From Candidatus Marispirochaeta associata (GTDB taxonomy: Bacteria; Spirochaetota; Spirochaetia; JC444; Marispirochaetaceae): 64,000 nucleotides of DNA. The position numbers and the translations under genes are program-made. How positions within the stretch are numbered: the first letter of the stretch is position 1; each line of letters starts with the position of its first letter. Location of the stretch: NCBI GenBank assembly GCA_001749745.1, contig JWTM01000541.1, positions 212,225 to 276,224 of the forward strand, read 5' to 3'. Shown here one piece after another: positions 17,218-26,242 of this stretch. A model generated the notes under the pieces. The model was given only the letters and a program-made list of their open reading frames with translations. It was not told the origin of the DNA and searched no databases.

Positions 17218-18531
17218 ATGTCCGCACCGCTCTATGATGTCGATCAACGTCCGCCTCTCTCGCGCTGGATCCCCTTGAGCTTCCAGCATGTCTTCGCCAT
17301 GTTTTCCGCTACCGTTTTGGTACCGCTGTTGACCGGTCTCAATCCGGCGGTGGCCCTCTTTACCTCCGGGATCGGAACCCTGATCTATATCGTCATTACC
17401 GGCGGTAAGGTTCCCACCTATCTGGGATCCTCCTTTGCCTATATCGCGCCGTTGATTGCGGTCAGCGCCTCCTATGGGGTCGAGTACGCCCTGGGCGCCT
17501 CCTTCTGCGTGGGAATCTTTTACCTGCTGGTTTCGCTGATCATTCGCCAGGCCGGAACAGCCTGGCTCGACCGAATGCTGCCCCCGGTGGTGATCGGCAG
17601 CGTCATCATGGTGATCGGCCTGAAGTTGGCGCCGGTGGCGATGAACATGGCCATGTATCCCTTCGCCGATCCCAGCCTGGGATACACCGGCGCCTATGTG
17701 CTGATCGCCGCTGTCACCCTAGGCATAGCGATCGTCTCCGCCATCGTCCTCAAGGGCTTTTTCACGGTCATTCCGATCTTAATAGGTATCTTCGGGGGCT
17801 ACCTCTTCACGCTGATCATGGGCAGCTTCCTGCCCGCCTTCGCGCTGATCGACTTCACCGCGGTGCGTGAAGCCTCCTGGTTCGGCGTGGCCAAGTTCGC
17901 CGTACCCAAGTTTAGCCTGGTGCCGATCGTCACCTTCCTGCTGGTATCCCTGGCGACCATCGCCGAGCATCTGGGAGACACCATGGTGGTCAGCAAGGTC
18001 GTGGGCCGGGACTTCTACAAGGATCCGGGCATTCACCGCACCCTGGCCGGCGACGGAGCCGCCACCGCCGTGGCCGCCCTCTTCGGCGGACCGCCGAACA
18101 CCACCTACGGAGAAAACATCGGCGCCATGGCCATCAGTCGGGTCTACTCGGTCTGGGTTATCGGCGGCGCGGCGGTAATCGCCCTGCTCCTCTCCTTCAT
18201 CCAGAAGGTGGGCGCGCTGATTCAGACCATCCCCACTCCGGTAATGGGCGGTATCAGTATGATGCTCTTCGGAATCATCGCCTCCGCCGGTATTCGCACC
18301 GTCGTCGAGAGCGGGGTCGACTATACCTGTAAGCGCAACCTTACCATCACCTCGGTCATCCTGGTAATCGGTATCGGCGGCGGGAAGATCTTCTTCCCCG
18401 TTACCGAGGGGCTCAACTTCGAGCTGGCCGACGTTGCTCTGGCGACCTTCGTCGGTATCGTGCTCAACCTGATTCTGCCCAAGTCGATGAACATGGCCGA
18501 AGAAGAGGCCGAAACGGTCGGCAGCAGGTAA
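17218..18531 (+). CDS. uraA: Uracil permease (NCS2 family)
   Basis: 437 residues, about 14 membrane segments. NCS2 signatures are present: FQHVFAMFSATVLVPLL at the N-terminus, the half-helix region GGKVPTYLGSSFAYIAP, IAEHLGDTMVVSK with the substrate-binding glutamate, and GGPPNTTYGENIGAMAISR. TTYGENIG is typical of the uracil branch rather than the xanthine branch. It should import uracil with protons across the inner membrane for salvage. It has its own promoter and leader and is not part of the rib operon. The ATG follows ACAGGAG by 6 bases. Specificity within pyrimidines/purines is inferred. Confidence 0.88.
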   Translation: MSAPLYDVDQRPPLSRWIPLSFQHVFAMFSATVLVPLLTGLNPAVALFTSGIGTLIYIVITGGKVPTYLGSSFAYIAPLIAVSASYGVEYALGASFCVGIFYLLVSLIIRQAGTAWLDRMLPPVVIGSVIMVIGLKLAPVAMNMAMYPFADPSLGYTGAYVLIAAVTLGIAIVSAIVLKGFFTVIPILIGIFGGYLFTLIMGSFLPAFALIDFTAVREASWFGVAKFAVPKFSLVPIVTFLLVSLATIAEHLGDTMVVSKVVGRDFYKDPGIHRTLAGDGAATAVAALFGGPPNTTYGENIGAMAISRVYSVWVIGGAAVIALLLSFIQKVGALIQTIPTPVMGGISMMLFGIIASAGIRTVVESGVDYTCKRNLTITSVILVIGIGGGKIFFPVTEGLNFELADVALATFVGIVLNLILPKSMNMAEEEAETVGSR

Positions 18532-18556
18532 GCCGACTCCTTCACACGTTTTCGGC

Positions 18557-18618
18557 CCCGCCGGTCTCTCCGGCGGGTCCCCTCTACGCTCCCGGTGTTC
18601 GCTCGCCGGGAGTTTTTT
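18557..18618 (+). terminator. Two tandem hairpins ending the permease transcript
   Basis: First hairpin CCCGCCGG / CCGGCGGG (18557-18564 with 18570-18577). Second hairpin CTCCCGG / CCGGGAG (18589-18595 with 18606-18612) followed by six T, an intrinsic terminator. This excludes the upstream in-frame start of uvrC inside the second hairpin. Confidence 0.85.
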
Positions 18619-18633
18619 GGTATCTTTAGCTCC

Positions 18634-20454
18634 ATGAGCGAAGGCGATCGAGATGCACGCACTGAGGAATTGAAGGAGCAGGTGGCGGAGTTCCCCCACA
18701 GCCCCGGGGTCTATATCATGCGGGACGAAGGCTCCAAGGTTATCTATGTGGGTAAGGCGGTGGATCTGCGCAAGCGGGTCGCCTCCTATTTCCTGGCCAA
18801 CCGGGATATCAAGACCCAGTTCCTGGTGCAGCGGATCGCTTCGATCGAGTTCATCATCACCGCCAATGAGTACGAGGCCCTGGTTCTCGAAAACAATCTG
18901 ATCAAGCAGTGGAAACCCCGGTACAACGTCAACCTGAAGGACGGGAAGAGCTATCCGGTGATCCGCATCACCGCCGACGAGTATCCCCGGGTATTCAGAA
19001 CCCGCCGGATCGTCCGGGACGGTTCCGACTACTTCGGCCCCTATCCGGACGCTAAAGCGGTGGACCGTTACCTGGAGTTGATCGAGCGGCTCTTCCCCTT
19101 GAGGAAATGCAAAGGGAAGCTGAAGAAGCGCACTGCCCCCTGCCTCTACTACCATATCGGCCGCTGCAAAGCCCCCTGCGTGGGGCTGGTGGACGCCGCG
19201 GAGTACGGCGTCGAGGTGGACCGGGTGCGCAAGCTTCTCTCCGGGGCCGCCGAGGAGCTGACCGCCGAGCTAACCGCGGAGATGCAGAGCGCCGCGGAGG
19301 CGCTGGAGTTCGAGAAGGCGGCCTCCCTCAGGGACTCGATCGCGGCGATCACCACCGTGGAAGAGGGACAGCAGGTTCAGGACTTCGTCGAGGAGGCCCG
19401 GGATTATCTGGCGGTGGCCACCGCCGGACGTTTCGCCGCTTTTGCGGTCTTCCAGATGCGGGGCGGCAAGCTGGTAGGGCGCGAGCTCTTCGGCAACGTC
19501 AGTCCCCAGGACGAGGAGGAGCTCCTGCTGCAGTTTATTCTGCAGTACTACGGCCCCGACCGACGCCCGCCGGAGTTTCTCTATCTCTCGAATCCGGTAC
19601 CCAAGAGGCTCTTGAAGGAGTATTTCAAGTCCCAGGGCTGGACCGGCGTCAAGGTCGAGGTGCCTACGGAGCGGCGCCACGCATCGATCATCGCCATGGC
19701 CGCGGAGAACGCCTCCACCGACGCCCTCAAGCGGCAGAAGGCGAGCGCGAACCTGCCGGCCCTGGAAGAGCTGCGGTTGGTTCTCGGTCTGCCCAAGCTT
19801 CCCCGGCGCATCGAGGGCTTCGATATCGCCCACTTGGCGGGAAAGCATACGGTCGCATCCCTGGTCTCCTTCTACAACGGCAATCCGGACAAGAAGAACT
19901 ACCGCTCCTTCAATATCCGCAGCCTCAAGGGGGAGATCGACGATTTCGGCGCCATGCGCGAGGCGATCGCCCGGCGCTATACCCGGATTCTCAACGACGA
20001 TCTCGAGCGCCCCGATCTGGTGCTGATCGACGGCGGAAAGGGACAGCTCAACGCCGCCCTCGAGATCCTCCGGGGCTTGGGGCTGGATGAGATCTCCGTG
20101 GTCGGCCTGGCCAAGAAACACGAGGAGCTCTTCCTGCCCGGCCGTTCCGAACCGGTCAGTCTGCCGGAGACGGCCGAGGCTTTGAAGGTGCTCCAGGCGG
20201 TGCGGGACGAGTCCCACCGCTTCGCCACCTCCTTGAGCCGACGGCAGCGGACGGCGGATATCCGCCTCTCCAAGCTGATCGAGATCCCCGGTATCGGCGA
20301 ACGCCGGGCGAATGCCCTCATCCGGGAGTTCGGCGGCGTCGACGGGATCGCTTCCGCCAGCTACGAGGAGCTTCGGGAGCGGGCGGGATTGCCCGAAGCG
20401 GTGGCTGAACGGGTCGCCGAGAGCTTCCGGGCCGCGGCAAAACCGGAAAAATAG
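18634..20454 (+). CDS. uvrC: Excinuclease ABC subunit C
   Basis: 606 residues from the ATG at 18634. Domains in order: GIY-YIG nuclease (about 15-95, GVYIMRDEG...VIYVGKAVDLRKRV), a cysteine cluster (CKGKLKKRTAPCLYYHIGRCKAPC), a UVR motif binding UvrB (about 195-235), the RNase-H-like second nuclease (EGFDIAHLAGKHTVAS, LIDGGKGQLNAA, DESHRFA) and a C-terminal helix-hairpin-helix pair (IPGIGERRANALI, RAGLPEAVAERV). It makes both incisions in nucleotide excision repair. No clear ribosome site precedes the ATG, so the start is fairly but not fully certain. Confidence 0.93.
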   Translation: MSEGDRDARTEELKEQVAEFPHSPGVYIMRDEGSKVIYVGKAVDLRKRVASYFLANRDIKTQFLVQRIASIEFIITANEYEALVLENNLIKQWKPRYNVNLKDGKSYPVIRITADEYPRVFRTRRIVRDGSDYFGPYPDAKAVDRYLELIERLFPLRKCKGKLKKRTAPCLYYHIGRCKAPCVGLVDAAEYGVEVDRVRKLLSGAAEELTAELTAEMQSAAEALEFEKAASLRDSIAAITTVEEGQQVQDFVEEARDYLAVATAGRFAAFAVFQMRGGKLVGRELFGNVSPQDEEELLLQFILQYYGPDRRPPEFLYLSNPVPKRLLKEYFKSQGWTGVKVEVPTERRHASIIAMAAENASTDALKRQKASANLPALEELRLVLGLPKLPRRIEGFDIAHLAGKHTVASLVSFYNGNPDKKNYRSFNIRSLKGEIDDFGAMREAIARRYTRILNDDLERPDLVLIDGGKGQLNAALEILRGLGLDEISVVGLAKKHEELFLPGRSEPVSLPETAEALKVLQAVRDESHRFATSLSRRQRTADIRLSKLIEIPGIGERRANALIREFGGVDGIASASYEELRERAGLPEAVAERVAESFRAAAKPEK

Positions 20455-20512
20455 GTACTCGGGTGAGAAAAAGCTTTTTGCATTCCCGGAAGAACTGGTT
20501 TATAACTGAAGT

Positions 20513-21505
20513 ATGAAAAAAGGCACAGTTTTAGCCGCCGTCCTGGCGATTGTTTTCCCGGCGTCGGCTCTCGACCTGGATCTCCTCTGTTTCAATACCT
20601 GGTCGGGCCTCGACCGAGGCGGTTTCATCAACTCCCCCGCCCTCGAGGAGCCGGGCAGCCGTGACTTCCGCCGCGAGCTGCTGCAGCGCGGCATCGAGGA
20701 GTTCCAACCCGATCTGATCGGACTCTTGGAGCTGAATCCCCTGCCCAGGGCGCTGGAGCCGCTTCTGTCGATCAACGACTACGGCGCGGTATCCCAGGTC
20801 AACCGCAGCGGATTCCGGGTCTCCCGATTCGCCCTCCCCTTGAACCTGAAGCAGGGGCTGGCATTGCTGGCCCATGAGGATTTGGAGCTCTCCCCCGGCG
20901 AGGTCCGGCGGCTCTCGGGGGCGATGCCTCTCGAGTGGCTGCAGTTCGGCGAGGCCGGCATCATCCTCGCCTCGACGGTCAAGGTGGGCGAGACCCGGGT
21001 GCATCTCTTTCTGACCCAGTGGGAGGAGTCCCTCTACGCCGAAGAGCGCGATTTTACCCGCCTGGTGGCCGAACATGCGGCCGATGAGCTTGAGACCGGC
21101 GAGCTGATCAAGCGGATTAAATCCGCCGAGGCCGGAGAGGCAGTGCGAAGCGCCCAGGCCGCGGCCGCCCTGGATTTCATCAACCAGCGGGCAGGGAAGG
21201 AGCCGGCGATTCTAATGGGGACCTTGGCCGCGGCGCCCGATTCCGCCCAGCTCGAGCTTCTGAAGGAGGCCGGCTTCCGGGACACCTGGTCCGGCGGAGC
21301 AGGAATTACCCGGGATGAGGAGCTCAACCCCAATGCCGGGAAGGATCTCTTCCGGGCCGGGGTGAGTGCCGACCGGGTCGATTATGTACTGATTCGGGGG
21401 GAGGGGATTCGCTCCCTGGGAAGCCGGATCGTCTTCAACCAGCCCACTTACGGTACCTTTCCCTCGGACCATTACGGTCTCTTAGTGCGGTTGCGGATCG
21501 ATTAG
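20513..21505 (+). CDS. Secreted endonuclease/exonuclease/phosphatase-fold protein, degenerate active site
   Basis: 330 residues with a signal peptide (MKKGTVLAAVLAIVFPASA). The EEP fold can be followed: LDLLCFNTWSG with the first asparagine, DLIGLLELNP with the metal glutamate, VHLFLTQWEES, ILMGTLAAAPDSAQLELLKEAGFRDTW and a final SDHYGLLVRL. Where active members have G-D-x-N-A-x-P-x-S, this protein has M-G-T-L-A-A-A-P-D-S, losing the catalytic Asp and Asn. The C-terminal Asp-His pair remains. It may have lost catalysis or changed substrate. It follows uvrC by 58 bases with its own weak site; no tight link. Confidence 0.7.
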   Translation: MKKGTVLAAVLAIVFPASALDLDLLCFNTWSGLDRGGFINSPALEEPGSRDFRRELLQRGIEEFQPDLIGLLELNPLPRALEPLLSINDYGAVSQVNRSGFRVSRFALPLNLKQGLALLAHEDLELSPGEVRRLSGAMPLEWLQFGEAGIILASTVKVGETRVHLFLTQWEESLYAEERDFTRLVAEHAADELETGELIKRIKSAEAGEAVRSAQAAAALDFINQRAGKEPAILMGTLAAAPDSAQLELLKEAGFRDTWSGGAGITRDEELNPNAGKDLFRAGVSADRVDYVLIRGEGIRSLGSRIVFNQPTYGTFPSDHYGLLVRLRID

Positions 21506-21517
21506 GGACTGCGAGGA

Positions 21518-22507
21518 CTAGATAGCTACCGGTTCTTCTTCATGCCCTTTGCGGGCGGCGACGAAATAGATAAACATGCTCAGGATATGCCGCTGGGCTT
21601 CGGCGGGCGTGCTGCGCAGAAGGGCGTCGTAGCGGGCCTGAAGGGCCAGGATCTCACCCAGTTGGGGGGCGGAGAAGTTGGCCGCACCCCGCAGGTAGAG
21701 TTCGCCGTTCCGCTTTCCCCGTACGCCGGCCTTGGCAAGGGCCTCATCCCGGGAGAAGTTGCTGTCCAGCATCAATCGCAGGCTGTGGAGCCGGCGGAAC
21801 TGCCAGATCAGGCCGCCCAGGAGCTGTACCGCCTGGCCGCTTCCCGACTCGAGAATCCTGACGCAGATATCGAGACTCCCGGCCAGATCGCCGACGGCGA
21901 GTTTGGCGAAGAGGCTGAAGACGTTCTCTTCCTTGCTGTGGTAAATCTGATTCTCCACATCCTCGGCACTGAGACGGCTGCCCTCGCCGTAAAAGAGAAC
22001 CAGCCGTTCGCAGGCGCCCCGCAGATCGATGGTATTGTTATCCACCAGGTCGAGAAGGAGTTCCGCGGCCTCGTCGTCTATGGTAATGTTCCGGTCCCGG
22101 AAGAAGGAGGCGATCCAGCGCTGCTTCTGGTTCTCGAAGAGTTCCCAGAAGATCTTGGTTCCCTCCTTGCCCACCGCCTTCTTTAGGCGCTCATTGACCT
22201 GTACCTGGTCGCTGAGCAGCAGCAGGGTAACCCCCGAAGCGGGAGCCTTGACGTAGTCGATCAGTGCGTCGAGCCCCTCCTTCTTCAGGTCCTCGATATT
22301 GCTGATTTTTACCAGCTTATCCGAGGAGAAGAGGGAGCCGTTGCGCATGGCCGAGACGATGTCCGCCATGGAGGTATCGTAGGGGTAGTAGCTGGAGGTT
22401 TCCAGTTCTCCCCCGGCGCTCTTCTCCAGGGACGCACGCAGGCCGGCGATGAAACGCTCTTTTTCGCCCCCTTCGGGGCCGAGAAGCAGGAATGTGGATC
22501 TATTCAT
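21518..22507 (-). CDS. holA: DNA polymerase III delta subunit
   Basis: 329 residues, normal for HolA. The N-terminal AAA-like domain has FLLLGPEGGEKERFIAGL and the AMRNGSLFSSDKLVKISNIEDL segment typical of delta (equivalent of the 'sLFs.rrlv.v' motif). The C-terminal collar has NVFSLFAKLAVGDLAGSLDI and LGGLIWQFRRLHSLRLM. It is the clamp-loader wrench that opens the beta sliding clamp. It overlaps the end of lexA by 8 bases, at the downstream end of the long minus-strand operon. Confidence 0.9.
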   Translation of the reverse strand: MNRSTFLLLGPEGGEKERFIAGLRASLEKSAGGELETSSYYPYDTSMADIVSAMRNGSLFSSDKLVKISNIEDLKKEGLDALIDYVKAPASGVTLLLLSDQVQVNERLKKAVGKEGTKIFWELFENQKQRWIASFFRDRNITIDDEAAELLLDLVDNNTIDLRGACERLVLFYGEGSRLSAEDVENQIYHSKEENVFSLFAKLAVGDLAGSLDICVRILESGSGQAVQLLGGLIWQFRRLHSLRLMLDSNFSRDEALAKAGVRGKRNGELYLRGAANFSAPQLGEILALQARYDALLRSTPAEAQRHILSMFIYFVAARKGHEEEPVAI

Positions 22508-23105
22508 AGTTTCTCAGTAGATACTGGAGCTTGCCGAGGATGCGGATGTTCTGGGTGTAGATCGGCGGGTAGACCGGATTTTCAGCCTTGAGTTTGACCC
22601 GGTTCGACTCGCGGTAGAAGCGCTTCAGGGTAACCGCTTCGTCGTTGATGCGGGCCACGATGATATCCCCGTTGGCGGCGGCCTCGGTCTTCAAGAATAC
22701 GGCCGTATCCCCGTCGAGGATCCCCGCGTCCTGCATACTGTCTCCCTTGACCTGCAGCGCGAAGTGTTCTCCCCGCTTCAGCTGGGAGGCGGGAATCTTG
22801 ACGTTGCCTTCCAGATTCTCCTCCGCAAAGAGCGGAATTCCTGCGGCCACGTTGCCTAATATCGGGATCTCCAGCACCTCTTCCTGGCTGTCCTCTTCGC
22901 CGATCAGTTCCAGGGCGCGGCTCTTACTCGAACCGAGGCGGATGAACCCCTTCTTCTCCAGGGCTTTGACGTGGTCGTAGGCGCCTTTGACGGAGATAGA
23001 GAAGTTGGCGGCGATCTCCCGCATGGTGGGTGGATAGCGGTGTTCCCCCAGGTAATTGCGAATGAATGAGAGGACTTCGTTCTGGCGATCCGTCAGTTTC
23101 TTCAT
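22500..23105 (-). CDS. lexA: LexA repressor
   Basis: 201 residues. The N-terminal winged helix (1-65) has RYPPTMREIAANFSISVKGAYDHVKALEKKG, and the C-terminal S24 domain has the Ala88-Gly89 self-cleavage site (NVAAGIP), catalytic Ser123 (KGDSMQDAGI) and Lys161 (EAVTLKRF). It represses the SOS regulon until RecA-stimulated autoproteolysis. The DNA-reading helix (SVKGAYDHVKALE) differs from the Gram-negative and Bacillus versions, so the operator is probably lineage-specific. It sits inside the ntrYX-lexA-holA series with 4-base and 8-base overlaps, so it depends at least partly on upstream promoters. Confidence 0.95.
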   Translation of the reverse strand: MKKLTDRQNEVLSFIRNYLGEHRYPPTMREIAANFSISVKGAYDHVKALEKKGFIRLGSSKSRALELIGEEDSQEEVLEIPILGNVAAGIPLFAEENLEGNVKIPASQLKRGEHFALQVKGDSMQDAGILDGDTAVFLKTEAAANGDIIVARINDEAVTLKRFYRESNRVKLKAENPVYPPIYTQNIRILGKLQYLLRNYE

Positions 23106-24469
23106 TTCTTTATCTCAATCCCGAATTTCTTAATCTTGCTGTGCAGGTTGCTGGGGTAGATTCCAAGAGTCGTTGCGGTTTGTGAGATGTTGTACCCGCA
23201 CTCCTGCAGCTTACTGGTCAGAAAGCGCTTCTCAAAGAGCTCCTTCGCATCGTTCAGGCGCAGTCCAAGATAGTCATGAAGGTCGGTTCGAGCCGGCGTT
23301 TCCGTTTTGTCTCCTAAATAGTATAACGCAGTCTCGGCGGAAATGCTCTCCTCGTCGCTCATTATTGTAATCCGTTCAATGAAATTTTTCAATTCTCTTA
23401 TGTTGCCGGGCCAGCTATTTCCCTGAAGGAGCTCCATTGCCTCGCCGGAGAAGGCCGGGATGCTCTCCCGGCGGTTCTGGGGAGCGAATTTCTGCAGGAA
23501 GTAGTCGATCAGCCGGGGGAGGTCCTCGATCCGCTCCCTGAGAGGCGGTACCTGGATAGGAACGACGTTTAGACGAAAGAAGAGATCCTCCCGAAAACGG
23601 CCGGCTTTGACCTCCTGCTTGATATCCTTATTGGTAGCGGCCAAGAGGCGGACATCCACCGAGATCGGGCTCTCGCCGCCGACTCGCTCGAATACCTGCT
23701 CCTGGATTACCCTGAGAACCTTGGCCTGGGCGTTGAGTGACATGTCGGCGATCTCGTCTAGGAAGAGGGTTCCTCCGTCGGCCGCCTCGAATTTTCCCCG
23801 TCGGCGGGATACGGCGCTGGTGAAGGCCCCCTTCTCGTGACCGAAGAGCTCACTCTCGATCAGGGTGTCGGGGATGGCGGCGCAGTTGATCTCTACGAAA
23901 GGGGCGTTCCGGCGCTCGCTCATGCGGTGGATCTCCCGGGCTACCAGCTCCTTGCCGGTACCGTTCTCCCCCAAAATCAGGACCTTGGCGTCGCTGGAGG
24001 CGCTCTGGCGGATCCGCTCCTTCACCTCGCGCATGGCCGGACTTTCGCCAATCATCTCGTCTTCTATGAAGAGGGATTTCTTGAGGGTCTGGTTCTCCTT
24101 CCGCAGCTCCTCAATGCTGAGGGCGTTGCGGCAGAGGGTAAGAACCCTTTCGAGGGAGAGGGGTTTCTCCATAAAATCGAAGGCCCCCAGTTTAACCGCC
24201 TTGACCGCCATGTCTATGTTGGCATGGCCGCTGATGACGATGGTTTCCAGTCCGGGGTGCTCTTTACGGATCTCCTTCAAGACGTCGATGCCGCCCATGT
24301 TGGGAAGCCATACATCCAGGAAGACCAGATCCACAGGATGCTCTTTCAAGAGCGCCAGTCCCTCGATGCCGTCCTCGGCCTGGATAACCTGATAGCCCTC
24401 GTCGCTGAGGATGTCGTTGAGGACGCTGCGGATACCGGGTTCGTCGTCGATGATCAGGATAAGGCTCAT
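23102..24469 (-). CDS. NtrX-like sigma-54-dependent response regulator (GAFTSA variant)
   Basis: 455 residues: receiver domain (1-120) with acidic pair DDE and phospho-Asp52 (VFLDVWLPNMGG), AAA+ domain (about 140-375) with Walker A GENGTGKE, Walker B TLFLDEIADM and R-finger region, and a C-terminal Fis-type helix-turn-helix (NISQTATTLGIYPSNLHSKIKK). The sigma-54 contact loop reads GAFTSA rather than GAFTGA. It directly follows the kinase gene (24470), its evident partner, in the same operon as rpoN, the sigma factor it would activate. Function by analogy: nitrogen, redox or envelope responses. Confidence 0.9.
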   Translation of the reverse strand: MSLILIIDDEPGIRSVLNDILSDEGYQVIQAEDGIEGLALLKEHPVDLVFLDVWLPNMGGIDVLKEIRKEHPGLETIVISGHANIDMAVKAVKLGAFDFMEKPLSLERVLTLCRNALSIEELRKENQTLKKSLFIEDEMIGESPAMREVKERIRQSASSDAKVLILGENGTGKELVAREIHRMSERRNAPFVEINCAAIPDTLIESELFGHEKGAFTSAVSRRRGKFEAADGGTLFLDEIADMSLNAQAKVLRVIQEQVFERVGGESPISVDVRLLAATNKDIKQEVKAGRFREDLFFRLNVVPIQVPPLRERIEDLPRLIDYFLQKFAPQNRRESIPAFSGEAMELLQGNSWPGNIRELKNFIERITIMSDEESISAETALYYLGDKTETPARTDLHDYLGLRLNDAKELFEKRFLTSKLQECGYNISQTATTLGIYPSNLHSKIKKFGIEIKK

Positions 24470-26242
24470 TCAGCGCTCCATGGGCAGGTCGATGAAAAAG
24501 GTGGTCCCCAGGCCGGGCTCCGATTCGAACCATATCTTGCCGTGATGGTCGAAGATGATTCGCTCGACGATAGGCAGTCCCAGTCCGGTGCCGTGGGTCT
24601 TGGTGGTGAAATAGGGATTGAAAACCTCTCCCTGGGCGGACTCGTCGATACCGCCGCCGGAATCCTCCACCTGAATTCTACAATAGCCGGTATTCCCCTT
24701 TCGGACAAGGTCGGTACGTACCACGACCTTGCCGCGCCCATCCATCGCCTCTACGGCATTCTTGAAGAGGTTGGTGAAGACCCGGCTCATCTGGTCCCGG
24801 TCCAGGGGTAGCTCGATTTCAGGATCCACCTGGGAGAGGTCGAACTCAATCTCCGGATACCCGGCCACGTAGTTGGCGATAATCTCCGACATAAGGGCCC
24901 GCAGCTTATGGGGCCGCAGCATCGGACTCGGTAGCCGGGCGAAATCCCGGAACTCCTGGAGCAGCAGGTCGAGATTCTCCACCTCCCGCACGATCGAGGT
25001 GACCGCCGGTTCGAGCACCTCGCCGATCTCCTCGGGACTTCGTTCATAACGGCGCAGGATGCGTTGGGCGGAGAGTTTGATCGGGGTCAATGGATTTCTG
25101 ATCTCATGGGCCAGGCGCTGGGCGATCTCCTGCCAGGCGGTTACCTTCTCGGTCTGCAGGGTGGTGCGTCGGCTGTTCTCCAGCTCGGACATCATGCGGT
25201 TAAAGGAGGCCACCAGGATGGAGAGCTCGTCGCCGCTGCGCCCCAGGATACGGTAGGCGAAATCCCCCTCCATCGCGCGACGGGTCGCCTCCTCCAGGGC
25301 GACGATGGGCCGGATCAGTTCCCCCGAAAGCAGGAAACTGACCAGAATCGAGAGGAGCAGCACCGGTACCGAGAAGAAGCTGTAGAAGAGGATCAGCACC
25401 AGCCGGAAGAGGGTGCGGTACTCCTCGATCTGCCGAAAGGTCTGCCGGCTCTTGGTCAGGTTTTCCGCATGGGTGCCGAAGCGGTCGGGGAAACGGCTGC
25501 TCAGGACCAGCTGCACCGTTTGGTCGTTCTCGAGCCGGATCTCCTTGATCACCCGCTGAACGGTGACATCCCCCAGGAAGTTTTTGGGCACGATCCCGTT
25601 CTCGGCAATCGTCACCGGAGGAGCGGCGAGCTGCAGCAGGGGATCGCCGAAGAAGGAGAGCTGTTGGTCCTCCGCGTCGAAGAGCTGAATCGCCGCCACG
25701 GCGCTGTTGGCCTCCCGGATCGTGCTCCAGAGCCGGCGGGGATCCTCTTCCCGGACCAGCTCCACCAGGAGGCTGCTCTCGGACAGGTTCAGCAGGTTGT
25801 CGACCCGGCCGGAGTTGTAGGCCAGGGCGATCTCGACGCCGCCGTCCAGGGCCTCCCGGACCTCCGAGGAGAACCAGGAGTTGACCGCCGTGTCGATGAA
25901 TGAGATCGACAAGACCGCCTGGGGCAGGGAGGAGAGGAGACTGATAAAGGCGAAGAAGAGAATCAGCTTGATCTTGAAACGGGCTCCGGGGCGGTTGGCC
26001 CGGCGGTCCTGAATCAGCCGCAGGAGTTGCACGGCGATGGAACCGATCAGGAAGGCGGGCAGAACGATCCCGAAGGGGATGATCACGATATTCCCCAAGG
26101 GTTCGCCGGCGGAGATGTCCAACAGGATCTGCCGGGCGAAGAAGAGAATCAGCACGATCAACAGCGCATAGAGCAAGGTAAAGGCTACCAGGGTGGTAAC
26201 CGTTCCGGCCGGTTGCGCCTCCCGCTTCGATCCGCTACTCAT
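24470..26242 (-). CDS. NtrY-like membrane sensor histidine kinase
   Basis: 590 residues from the ATG at 26242, which follows AGAGGAGAGGGG; an ATG 9 codons upstream lacks a site. Three membrane helices near the N-terminus (about 15-40, 50-75, 90-115), a roughly 160-residue external domain and a fourth helix (about 280-305) precede HAMP and HisKA with His379 (LAHEIRNPLTPIKLSAQR). The ATPase domain has N box NLFKNAVEAM, VEDSGGGI and GTGLGLPIVERI. Topology and order match NtrY. It should phosphorylate the adjacent NtrX-like regulator. No PAS domain is evident. Confidence 0.9.
   Translation of the reverse strand: MSSGSKREAQPAGTVTTLVAFTLLYALLIVLILFFARQILLDISAGEPLGNIVIIPFGIVLPAFLIGSIAVQLLRLIQDRRANRPGARFKIKLILFFAFISLLSSLPQAVLSISFIDTAVNSWFSSEVREALDGGVEIALAYNSGRVDNLLNLSESSLLVELVREEDPRRLWSTIREANSAVAAIQLFDAEDQQLSFFGDPLLQLAAPPVTIAENGIVPKNFLGDVTVQRVIKEIRLENDQTVQLVLSSRFPDRFGTHAENLTKSRQTFRQIEEYRTLFRLVLILFYSFFSVPVLLLSILVSFLLSGELIRPIVALEEATRRAMEGDFAYRILGRSGDELSILVASFNRMMSELENSRRTTLQTEKVTAWQEIAQRLAHEIRNPLTPIKLSAQRILRRYERSPEEIGEVLEPAVTSIVREVENLDLLLQEFRDFARLPSPMLRPHKLRALMSEIIANYVAGYPEIEFDLSQVDPEIELPLDRDQMSRVFTNLFKNAVEAMDGRGKVVVRTDLVRKGNTGYCRIQVEDSGGGIDESAQGEVFNPYFTTKTHGTGLGLPIVERIIFDHHGKIWFESEPGLGTTFFIDLPMER

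Noticed and set aside
18595..18633. Upstream start for uvrC
   Set aside because: It lies inside the terminator hairpin of the preceding gene; the ATG at 18634 gives the usual N-terminus.
17779..19155. 458-residue minus-strand frame across the permease end and uvrC start
   Set aside because: It runs through two terminators and two real genes and has Asp/His/Gly-rich shadow composition.
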